Shown: positions 55,446-64,000 of the stretch, piece by piece
Numbering within the stretch: the first letter of the stretch is position 1
Layout of the letters: every line of letters begins with the position of its first letter
Notes under the pieces: model-generated
The model's input: the letters and a program-made list of their open reading frames with translations, nothing else
What the model was told of the DNA's origin: nothing
Databases searched by the model: none
Origin: Brachionus plicatilis
Lineage: Eukaryota > Rotifera > Eurotatoria > Ploima > Brachionidae
Length of the DNA: 64,000 nt
Assembly (NCBI GenBank): GCA_010279815.1
Contig: QEOQ01000226.1
Span: 1,197,519-1,261,518 of the forward strand
Reading direction: 5' to 3'
Translations under genes and position numbers: made by a program

Positions 55446-57420
55446 ATAACTTTAAAGTGAACTTAATGTAATTAAACATACAAATTTTTCTCATACCTCA
55501 ATACAAATATTCACTCAATAATGTCAGTGCATTAGTGTTTTTTTATTATAATATTTCTTAAAATAGGAGATAATTATTTTCATTTTTCGGCACATAAAAA
55601 TCAAACAAATAGAATAATAAAAAATAAATAAAAGTAATATTAAATAATAAAAAAAATAACTGAAAGCATATTTTGATTAAAAAATAAACTTAAACCAAAT
55701 CGAATAAGACATTTTAAAATATACAATAAGACATTTTTAAAAATATCTCTTCTGCAACATTTTCTTAATTCATAATTTTTTCACTAAAGAATTTTTAAAG
55801 AATCTGTAAAAAATTAAAAACATAAATAAGCAAAATAAAAAAATAAGCAAATTTGATTAATTCAGTAAAATAAGTCTCCAAAATACTCTGCAATTTTGTG
55901 CATTTTGCACTTACTTTGCAGAGTTTTTGCAGACATTTATTTTCGGATTAAGCAAAGTTGCTTAAACATTAAGCATTTTACAGAACTTAATTGTAACTAA
56001 ATTTGTACTGAATCGATTTCTCATTTTAAGTGTTTACCATCATACTGTATCAATTAAAAAATGATTCTAAATTTTTTAAGATCTTAAGAACTAAAAAAGC
56101 CGGTTTGTTCTTAAAATTTTTTAAAGGTCATTGAATTTTATATCCTCAAATTTCATTTTTCAATTTTTCATTATTTTCAAAAAAATAATTAAAAAAATTA
56201 TTTTTTGGAATTAAAGTTTTCATAATCAACTTAATAATTTTGAAATATTATATTTCAATCTTACACATCTAATGATATAAATTTTTAAAAGAAAAAACAG
56301 TTTACCAAAAAGGGGGTCATCTAGTCAATATTAAATTCTCAAGCACTTTAGAAAGCTTATTATTTAACCTGATAAATTAATAAAATTCAAGTAACTTAAT
56401 AAAAAAAATTGGAATTAAAATTTTCTAAACTTTTTTAAAAAGATGGAACAAAATCCACTCTCAAGCAGGATTTTTTTTTTGGAATAAAAATAAATAATTT
56501 ACTAACAAAAATGAGATTAATTTCAACTTTGGTCACAAATAAAGAAGGGTTCTCAACTATATATAAAAAATACTTTTCAGTTTTTTAATAAGTGTTTTGG
56601 AGCAAAAATCTTCGCCATGTTATAAAATTTGTATACGAGGTTGGGAGGAGTTTAAATTTTGAATGTGAAATAATTTAAGTAGACATGTTAAGAAGCTGCT
56701 TTACTTTGAACGTTGATAATTTTAAAAGTCTGGGCAGTTGATTTAAAAAATGTGAGAATTACAGTATTTTTAAATTTTTAAAAAATTTAAATTAATGGCG
56801 CAAAATTTGAGTTCCGAAAAATAATATAAAAGTGGAATAATATTCTTAATAATAATTGTAAATAAAAATAAATTAAAAATCTTAAAATGTCGTTTGGGAA
56901 TTAGGTAAAAATGTTTCTTAATGAACTTGAATCAATAACTTATGTATTCCTTTTGTTTATTTATTTAATTATTTAAAAAAATTTCAAGCCTCATAGGCAA
57001 GTTGAAAAATAAAAAAAAATCTGACTTACAAATCACATTAAGTTTCATAAATAATAAATCCATCTAAAATTTTATAAAAACTTTGTATGTAATTAATGTT
57101 TAAAAGTAATTTACGCAAACAATTTAACTTGGCATGAAGTTAAAGACAACGAAAAAAGTGGATCAAATGCTCAAATCCCATCGATGCTTTCACCTCACTA
57201 AAGAAGGATTCATTTTTTCGAACCTGTAGAAAAGAGTTTCAAAGAAATAAACAGTAAATTTTTTTCGGTTAATTCGGTTATTTTTTTCGTGTAAATAACA
57301 CTATTAGTCAAAAATAAAAACCATTAGAATGCCTTAGAAAGAAAAAATGCCTTAACTATGATTAACTTGAAAAATTTTTAAAGTTAAAGCTTGAACAAAA
57401 TTACAATTTTTTACTTAAAG
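55446..57420. other. Intergenic, little recognised
   Basis: AT-rich. A TGCAAA/TTTGCAGA-rich stretch at about 55880-55950 resembles repeats at 8130, 25560 and 62890. A short minus-strand coding-like piece (VRKNESFFSEVKASMGFEHL, about 57143-57222), preceded by a CTACAG acceptor, could be an orphan exon. Confidence 0.45.
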
Positions 57421-57489
57421 AATCTTTTTTTCAAGGATCTGTTTTTTTTTTTAAATTAAAATAGTTAAAAATATTTTTACGTAAAATTT

Positions 57490-57940
57490 TTGTCACCCTC
57501 CTATTTTTTCTTCCGGGCTTGGGACCGGCATACGGCATAGTTATGACGGCGTCTTCCCCTAAGAAGCACGTGGGACGTTCATCATAAACAGCGCCACTCA
57601 TCCGAGCACTTTTAATTTGGCTGCGAACTCGGCTACTATTTAGACTAGCTTGGAACCACAAACCAAGCGACATTCTCAATTTTGAAAGAGAGAATTCCTT
57701 AACTTTAGTGCTTCCAAAGTTACGGCTATCCAAAGAGGGTCAGCTGTAAAACAAGTTCTCGCTCTGCTAAGATTCTATACTGGATGATGGTCAAACCAGC
57801 GGCACCCTCATACGACAAGACTAGGACAAAGACCCGTAGATCTATGTACCCGAAATACAGCTCTTCTTCAGACTCGTAGAAGACCACATAGTGTGGCTGC
57901 CACCACCCTCCTCTTTTCTCATCCTGGACTTGTCAAAGTA
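57490..57940 (-). other. GC-rich coding-like island of unknown origin
   Basis: About 450 bp with near-balanced base composition inside DNA that is otherwise very AT-rich. On the minus strand two frames are open: RGGWWQPHYVVFYESEEELY with FGYIDLRVFVLVLSYEGAAG (about 57939-57733), then a frame at 57733-57431 with LGLWFQASLNSSRVRSQIKS, MSGAVYDERPTCFLGEDAVI and TMPYAGPKPGRKNRRVTKIL. The first ends at a stop where the second overlaps it. Neither matches a family I know. Both edges carry CACCCTCCT[AC]TTTT, an imperfect direct repeat about 410 bp apart. Possibly a transposon or satellite fragment, or transferred DNA. Confidence 0.5.
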
Positions 57941-58149
57941 GAAAAATAAAATTATTTTAGTTTGAATGAATTGATATAAAAGTTATAAATTTGAATTTGT
58001 GAATTAGCTTAACTTGAATTATTTAAATTATTGATTGTTTTTGTTAAATAAATTAGAGATCAATCATTTTGATGTTAATTTGGTAATGAACCATTATTAG
58101 ACATAACATTTATAGTAATGTTTAGTATTTATTTCTTAAAAATTACTAA

Positions 58150-58229
58150 AATCTTTAGATTATTTAAGCTTTAAAATTTTAAATGATCCTTTTGATCTTA
58201 AAATTTGATCTGAAACTTCAATTTACCTA
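58150..58229 (-). repeat. GGCAAATTGAAG-family terminus (inverted)
   Basis: The minus strand reads GGTAAATTGAAGTTTCAGAT, then CAAATTTTAAGATCAAAAGG, then AAGCTTAAATAATCTAAAG. It matches the ends at 26428-26756 and 38661. It truncates the LINE frame next to it. Confidence 0.65.
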
Positions 58230-58497
58230 ATATGTGGTCAATTTTACTGATATTCAATTTATTTTCTGCTTCATAAAATAATGATTCAGAGGAGGTTCTG
58301 AGAGGAAATTTTAGAATGCATCTAACAGCAGTATTTTGAATAACTTGTAACTTTTGTAAACCTGATTCGGAGAATGAGTTAAGACATGTTAAGTCTCTCT
58401 CAATTAAATTTTTTATATTAAATGAGAAGCACCACCCATTCTCGTATACATATATTTTAACATGGCCAAGGGGTTTTGTTTTTTTTGTCAAATACAA
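58198..58497 (-). pseudogene. LINE reverse transcriptase C-terminal fragment, minus strand
   Basis: 99-codon frame with IKNLIERDLTCLNSFSESGL, QKLQVIQNTAVRCILKFPLR and SESLFYEAENKLNISKIDHI. LQ-x-IQN-x-A-x-R-x-IL-x-LP is the well-known segment after the RT domain of jockey/CR1-like LINEs. The last residues (GKLKFQIKF) come from the GGCAAATTGAAG-type terminal repeat, so the LINE frame was cut by that element. No catalytic region is present. Confidence 0.8.
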
Positions 58498-58544
58498 CCA
58501 TGTTAAATTTCTGAAAGTTATTTTTTATATACATTATATTAATA

Positions 58545-58625
58545 ACTTGAATTTTTTTTTATTTACTGAAATATTGCACAAAAAATCTAAAAATATGAAA
58601 ATGTAAAAATGCAAAATTTTTCCCT
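58545..58625 (-). repeat. Dispersed repeat (AGATTTTTTGTGCA family), inverted copy
   Basis: The inverse of the 59035-59125 copy: ATTGCACAAAAAATCTAAAAA, then TATGAAAATGTAAAAATG. Together they form inverted repeats about 410 bp apart around a LINE fragment. Confidence 0.65.
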
Positions 58626-58836
58626 TAGATTAGTTAAGTGAAAAAAAAGATTAAATAACACAAATAATGAGAGTGACCTTAAGAAAAATTGTTGTTAAAA
58701 TAAACAAAAGTTTATGAACGGTAAATTACACATAATTTAAAAAAACAATCAAAATAAAGTCAAAAAATTATATAAACACATAAAGATTATTCATAAAAAA
58801 TTAGAAAAAACCTTTGAATAGTTATTTCTTGATAGA

Positions 58837-59013
58837 ATGTTATCTTTTGCTTATAAGACGCTATTTTTCCATAATTCACTCGAAAATTTAAGAATGAAAT
58901 TAATTAAAAATTACTCAAGGAATTTAAAATTCAATTTAAGGAATTGTGACAATTTGATTGAAACCATATCAAAAACCGCTAATGGTGAAAAAACCTTTGA
59001 AGATTTAATATAA
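58837..59013 (+). pseudogene. LINE C-terminal tail fragment, plus strand
   Basis: ATG at 58837. 58 codons read MLSFAYKTLFFHNSLENLRM, then KLIKNYSRNLKFNLRN and ISKTANGEKTFEDLI. The basic YSRNL-x-F-NLRN and GE-x-TF-x-x-x pattern resembles the extreme C-terminus of jockey/CR1-like LINE ORF2 proteins. It lies opposite in strand to the 58198-58497 fragment. Confidence 0.55.
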
Positions 59014-59034
59014 ATAATTTAGAAAAAATGTAAA

Positions 59035-59125
59035 AAATTTTTCATCTTTACATTTTCATATTTTTAGATTTTTTGTGCAATTTTTCATAAATTTTTATTT
59101 TTAATTTTGGTAATTAAATAATTTG
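59035..59125 (+). repeat. Dispersed repeat (AGATTTTTTGTGCA family), copy 2
   Basis: ACATTTTCATATTTTTAGAT, TTTTTGTGCA and TTTTAATTTTGGTAATTAA. About 85-90% like 54822-54935 by eye. Confidence 0.65.
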
Positions 59126-59129
59126 AGAC

Positions 59130-60260
59130 TTGTTATTTTTTGGTAATATTGCATTTTATGATCATTTACGGAGTAAGGCATGCTTTGTTATATTGTATTT
59201 TAATAAAATTAGAAGAAAAACAAAGAATCTCATAGATAGGTTGAACGAAATAAATCTGATGACTCATTTGTTTTGAAGATCATCGTCTGAAAAACAATAA
59301 AATCTGAATGAATAAAAATAACAAAAAGCATCACTAATAAAGGGAATAACTTTTGAATAATGAAATAAATCCAACCAGACCATAATGTGTTGAAAAGCTG
59401 ATCAAGATTTAATTGAGCAAAGGACTGAAATAGATTTACAATACAAATTGATTTTACAATGGAATGTTGACATTAGAAAAGGATGAGACATTTTATTGCA
59501 ATTGTTTTTTTTTTTTAAATAGTTAATTTTTCTCTAATTAAAGCAAATTTACTTAAATAAATAATAACTTAAATTTTAATTTATTTATTTTTTAGAGTAG
59601 ACTTAAAATGACGATTAACAACAAATGTCTAAGGCTTTTTAATCTGCGTAAAAGTTATAGCTTCAATCGAAAACATACTTCATTGCACGATAATTTAATT
59701 ATAAATTGAACTTTAAATTTATTGTTTAAATAAATATTTTTAAGAAATTTTAAAAAATGAATAGCAAACAAACTTGTTATTTTTTACCTTGCTACGAATG
59801 CGATGCGATAAAATTACCTTACAATGAAATCATACAGAGTAGAGCTGGTTAAGGCTGTGCAAAATATTAACTCATGATTCAGCAAAATTAAAATTCACTA
59901 TTAACTGAAATATTTTAAATTTTTTATTAAATAAGCTAAAATAATTTCATAATCTTATCATGGCAACAGCTAATTTGACAAAAAATAAAATATTTTTACA
60001 ACAATGTGACAAATTTTTCTCATATTGAAATAATTTTACCAAACCTTTTTGTAGATTTTCTATTTTTTCTATCACAATTTCTTAATTTAGCTATCTAATT
60101 TATTATCTATCTAATTTTTTTCTTATTTTTTAATTTAAATTTTGATAAAAAATATTTAAGACATGCTTTACTTCTTGTAATAAATTTACTATTAAGATAT
60201 TTTAATTAAATTTAATATTGAGCACAAATAATATTTATCCGCAAATCCAGAAAAAATCTT
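59130..60260. other. Intergenic, no gene seen
   Basis: AT-rich. No coding, RNA or mobile feature supported. Confidence 0.5.
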
Positions 60261-60268
60261 TACTTATT

Positions 60269-60600
60269 CAGTACAAAATGATAAAAAGAACAGAAAAAAA
60301 TGTAAAAAATTAAATAAATTGTTTTCTAAAAGTTTAAAATTAGTTCCGTGAATGGGACATGGTGCAACATTCAAAGTTCCAGCCACCATCAAGGTCTGCT
60401 AAAACTCCGCAAATTTAGCAGAAATTAGATTTCAATATATTCGAGCGTAGTGTATAATACAGAGATTTTGCACATCATTAGCAGACTCTGAGAGTTGATC
60501 CAACTTTAAACTTTAAATGTTGCATTCACGGAATTAATTTTTAACTATTAAAAAAGGCAATTAAATTTTTTATCATTTAATTCTTTTCTTTTGTACTTAA
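60269..60600. repeat. TIR repeat, CAGTACAAAATGATAAA family, copy 2
   Basis: Begins CAGTACAAAATGATAAAAAG. The right side carries the inverse TTTTTATCATTT...TTTTGTACTT. The internal arms ATGCAACATT/GGTGCAACATTCAAAG and CTTTAAATGTTGCATTCACG are inverted. Same architecture as 8659-8942. Non-coding. Confidence 0.65.
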
Positions 60601-60609
60601 CTTGTTTTC

Positions 60610-63600
60610 AAAATTTTATGTGGTTGATATGAATGCTTTTATATGCTGCATAAATTATTTTTTGGATAATTTCTTCATATAGTTCGTCAATTGATTCTGA
60701 TTTTTGAATATCAGTTGATGTAAGTATTATATATTTGTTTATCTTAACTATTGATAATTAAATATTATACTATTTATATTAAAATTTGATTTTTTTTTGA
60801 CATCTAAAATAAATGTCTGTTATTTCATCATTTAATAGTTAATTAAATAATTAAACTTTTAATTAATTATATGAAACATAAAATTATAATATGTTATTTT
60901 GATTTTTATTTGAAATTTTTTTTTTTTTGTCTCAATAAAAACTTTAAAGTATTCAAAAAATTGTTTTCAATAAAAAAGGTAAAATAATTATTTTTTGTGT
61001 TTTTTTAATTTTTTTTCTCAACTTTTGCTTCGTCATTTGAAAAGTTTAAAATACTTTAAGATATTTTAAGGAATTGTGGTTTTCGAAAAGAAAAAGAAAT
61101 TCTTTTAAGCTTCTTAGTTTTTTTAGAAATAAAAAATTTAATAATTTTGATTCGAAAAACAACTGAATAGATAGTAATTTAAATCTAGATTTTATTTTTA
61201 TTAAAATTGAATTTAGAATTAAAAATTCTTCAAAATCATAATCTTCTTCCTGATTTTGGTTTCCTATTGAAAGTCTCTAAGTTCTTAGGAGAGTAAAATA
61301 TTATATCAATTCATAGAAAATTAAAAAAGTCAAACATACTTCATTGAAAAAATTTTGATGAAAAAATTTTTCGTAGAATTATACTCATACGATTTTTTTT
61401 CAAAGAAATTAAGTTACAAACTTTAATAGAAAAGCATTAAGATTTGATTAATTTAAAATTTTTTTTTTGAACAAACTTTGAATGTATTTACGTTTTATTA
61501 ACTTTTGAAATAAATTTTTTTCAACTACAACTTTCGATTTTAATAAATTTAAGTAAAATTTAAAATATTTTTTCAGTTAATTGTCAAAGAAAAATTACGA
61601 AAAATAATTCTTCTGAAAAAAATGAAAAATTTATATAAATTATTTTTCTATATTTTATATCTTTAAAAAAATCCTTTAACAATAATTCTATGAAACAATT
61701 ATTTTATGAAAAAAAACTCTGAATTAAACGTTCACCAAAATTATTTTCTTATGTGTTACTGTGACTTTATAAGAAACCTATCCCCAGATACCAGCTGATT
61801 TCCACTATTTTGTAGCCTTGATAGACAGAACTTTGGATGAAACTTTTCGTTTTAACTTTATTCTTATTAATTTTGACTTATAATTAAAGATTTCAATATT
61901 GAAATTTTTAAAGTCTATCTTTTTAGATTAGAAAATGTAAGAAGTATACGTAAATTTTAAAAAAATTGATTTTAAACTACTCATCTGAGACAGGAAAATT
62001 AGCTTTTGATTATCTCGCAAGACTTTTACTTGAATGTGAGAAATTATATTAAAACAAATAGTTTGATTGGAATCCGAAATTATAACAATGGTTTATAAAG
62101 TAGCTAGAACGTTGTTCCAGCTGAAGTTAATCCAAGATTAAATAATAAGTAGATACTTGGCATTGTGAAATTTCATACAAAACTTCCAATACAAAAAAAA
62201 AATTTATAACTTTTGTTCTAAATGCTAACAACTTGAACTGTAAATGAAACAAGAAACAACTATTGCAGAAGGAGAAAATATTACCTGTATTTCAGAAATA
62301 ATTACTTTCTTACAAAAATATTGCTAAAAAATAATTAATTTATGGCTTAAATAATTTTTTACTGTCTGAATAAATTAGTTCTCAGTAATTAGTCAATTTT
62401 TATTTATTTTTGCGTAGTTTTTTTTATCATCAATTTTAATTTTAAGTAGAAAAAAAAATATTGTTTTTCTAAACATTTTTAAATTTGAATTTCATAATGA
62501 ACAAAAGTTGCTGATTTTAATTTGTAAATATCATCTAAATAAAATCTTGATTAATTAAATTTGTAAAATACTTTTCATTTATTACGCAACTATTATTATG
62601 GTCAAGACGCTTTATTCCTGCCTTTTCACCATTAAAGTAACTTGAAGCCTTTTTCCAGCCTTTTTCACTACAATAAGAATGTTCAACAAATTTAAATAAA
62701 AATATTTCAGTATGAAACTAATGAAGTTTAGCCAACAAAATTGTTTTTTACATAAAATAATTATTTTTTTGCATAACTAAAATTTATTTTATTTAGTTCT
62801 GACAAATTTTATACAAATTTTTTCTGTCAAAAAACCAATAAAATTTGATAAATACTAATTATTAGAAAAATACAGGTAATTATCATCCTTGCAGAAGTCT
62901 GCAAAATAGCACCCTATTAAAAAGCATTAAAAATAAAAGGCCATTAATTTGCTCAGATTTTGCAGACTTGCGCAGTAGGTGAAACAAAAGTTGTTTCACT
63001 TAGATTCATTTAGAGAACAAGTTTTTGACATTAAGAATGGTAAAAGTTATAAATCTTTTTAATTTTTGTATACCCAAAAAAACGTGTTCGTTATATAGAG
63101 TTTTTCATTATAAATGAATGGAAAAAAAATAAAAAGATTTTTTTGGTACCAAAAAATTTAATTAAGCAAAAAATAGAATTTTATTTAAATAGAAAAAAAT
63201 ATTTATCAAAAATGAAAACAAAAAAATAAATTGGATTTTAAGTTGTAATCTTTGGCCAATTTCCTTTTCTAATTCGACGAGCTTTTTCAACTTAAAAACG
63301 ATTATCATTGTCATCTGCTAGCTAAAAATCTGGTCTTCTTGATCATCATCATCTTCGACTTAAATTGATTCCGAATTTGAAATTTAATACTTTATTTTGA
63401 CTTTTATTTGATCTAATTTTATCTTACTTTATTTTTTTTTTAAATTTTTTTGTAATTTATTCTGAAGAAGCTCAAGCTCTGTACAAAAAACAAATAAATA
63501 AATAAATTTAATAAGTTTAATTAGTTCTTTTTTTTTTGAATGCAATACAGAGTTTCGTTATTACGATGTTCGACTGTACTAGAAGTTTTGTATAAAATTT

Positions 63601-64000
63601 CAATTTTCAAGACTTGGGTCTTACCACTCGCTATGGTTCCATATCACATATGCGAAAAAAAATTCGCTTTGTTGTGACTCAAAACTTGATTTAATAATTA
63701 TCTAGGAAAAGTGTAATTTACAAGTATCCAGCTTTTTTTTTTCTATTTTTAATGACAACAAATTTGTGCTAATATTATTATTATTTTTTAATTAGATTTG
63801 AACATGAAAATCCTTTCTCTTTTGTTAAAAAAAACTACCTTTATTGAACCAAGTCAAACAGTTAGGTAACTCACACAATTTGTCCAAAGAAGACACTTGA
63901 CTAGCAGATCAATTTATTTTGAAATTCAAACCTGAATTAATCCTTGCAGTTCCAAGAGCCTAGCAAATTAACAATCAAATTTACCTTTGAATTTATTTTC
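60610..64000. other. Intergenic, repeat fragments only
   Basis: No supported gene. It contains a TTTGCAGAC-type repeat at about 62890-62970, a possible decayed acidic coding stretch on the minus strand near 63255-63360 (EDDDDQEDQIF), and a LINE-tail-like AGAAGCTCAAGCTCTGTACA hairpin with (AAAT)n near 63460-63500. Confidence 0.5.

Noticed and set aside
1..64000. CRISPR array, bacterial operon or tRNA genes
   Set aside because: No regular repeat-spacer pattern, no ribosome binding site organisation and no tRNA-like B box (GGTTCGANNCC) with a matching cloverleaf was seen; the genes have spliceosomal introns.

Overview
The window is AT-rich eukaryotic DNA (roughly four fifths A+T by eye). Genes are split by very short GT-AG introns, mostly 45-60 bp, and the space between them is filled with decayed transposons. 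Intron size, gene content (expanded SLC22 transporters, a peritrophin-type chitin-binding protein, a Ly6/LU protein, an IFRD orthologue) and the mixture of jockey/CR1-like LINE, MULE and hAT debris point to a small invertebrate. A monogonont rotifer such as Brachionus is my best guess, but this is inference and not shown by any single marker.

Seven protein-coding genes look intact. Four are complete, paralogous 12-TM organic cation/anion transporters of the SLC22 family. All lie on the minus strand, at 2272-6952, 15103-17180, 23903-28338 and 47250-53310. By exon structure and sequence they form two pairs: genes 1 and 2 (eight exons, GPNRR variant), and genes 3 and 4 (seven exons, MEIVGTSKR variant). 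The joined exons give 512, 528, 556 and 556 aa without a stop. The other three are a secreted chitin-binding (CBM14) protein with a TATA box (11919-12416, plus), an IFRD1/TIS7-like regulator (40093-41637, minus, five exons) and a GPI-type Ly6/LU protein (46018-46428, minus).

Between these genes the DNA is mostly mobile-element relics, several with clear boundaries. There are hAT-like elements with 8-bp target duplications at 8306-8633, 13796-14478, 18639-18884, 29438-30728, 42895-43044 and 46786-47006. Two MULE-like elements have 9-bp duplications, at 26428-26756 and 38792-39640; the second carries a SWIM zinc-finger relic. A solo LTR with a 4-bp duplication lies at 45499-45772, and LINE fragments lie at 31.3, 43.7-45.0 and 58.2-59.0 kb. 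The 31-38 kb region holds broken host or transposon genes: a Myb/SANT-like relic, a lysine-rich relic interrupted by telomere-like TTAGGG repeats, and a coiled-coil pseudogene with two in-frame stops.

The most unusual structures are three. The first is a 1.29-kb foldback element made of about 30-bp units of AATCGATT/GTCGAC palindromes in two opposed arrays. The second is the Ly6-like gene enclosed by 63-bp terminal inverted repeats flanked by TA, with a solo LTR nested inside. The third is the MULE with its 9-bp duplication. No tRNA, rRNA or CRISPR feature was recognised.
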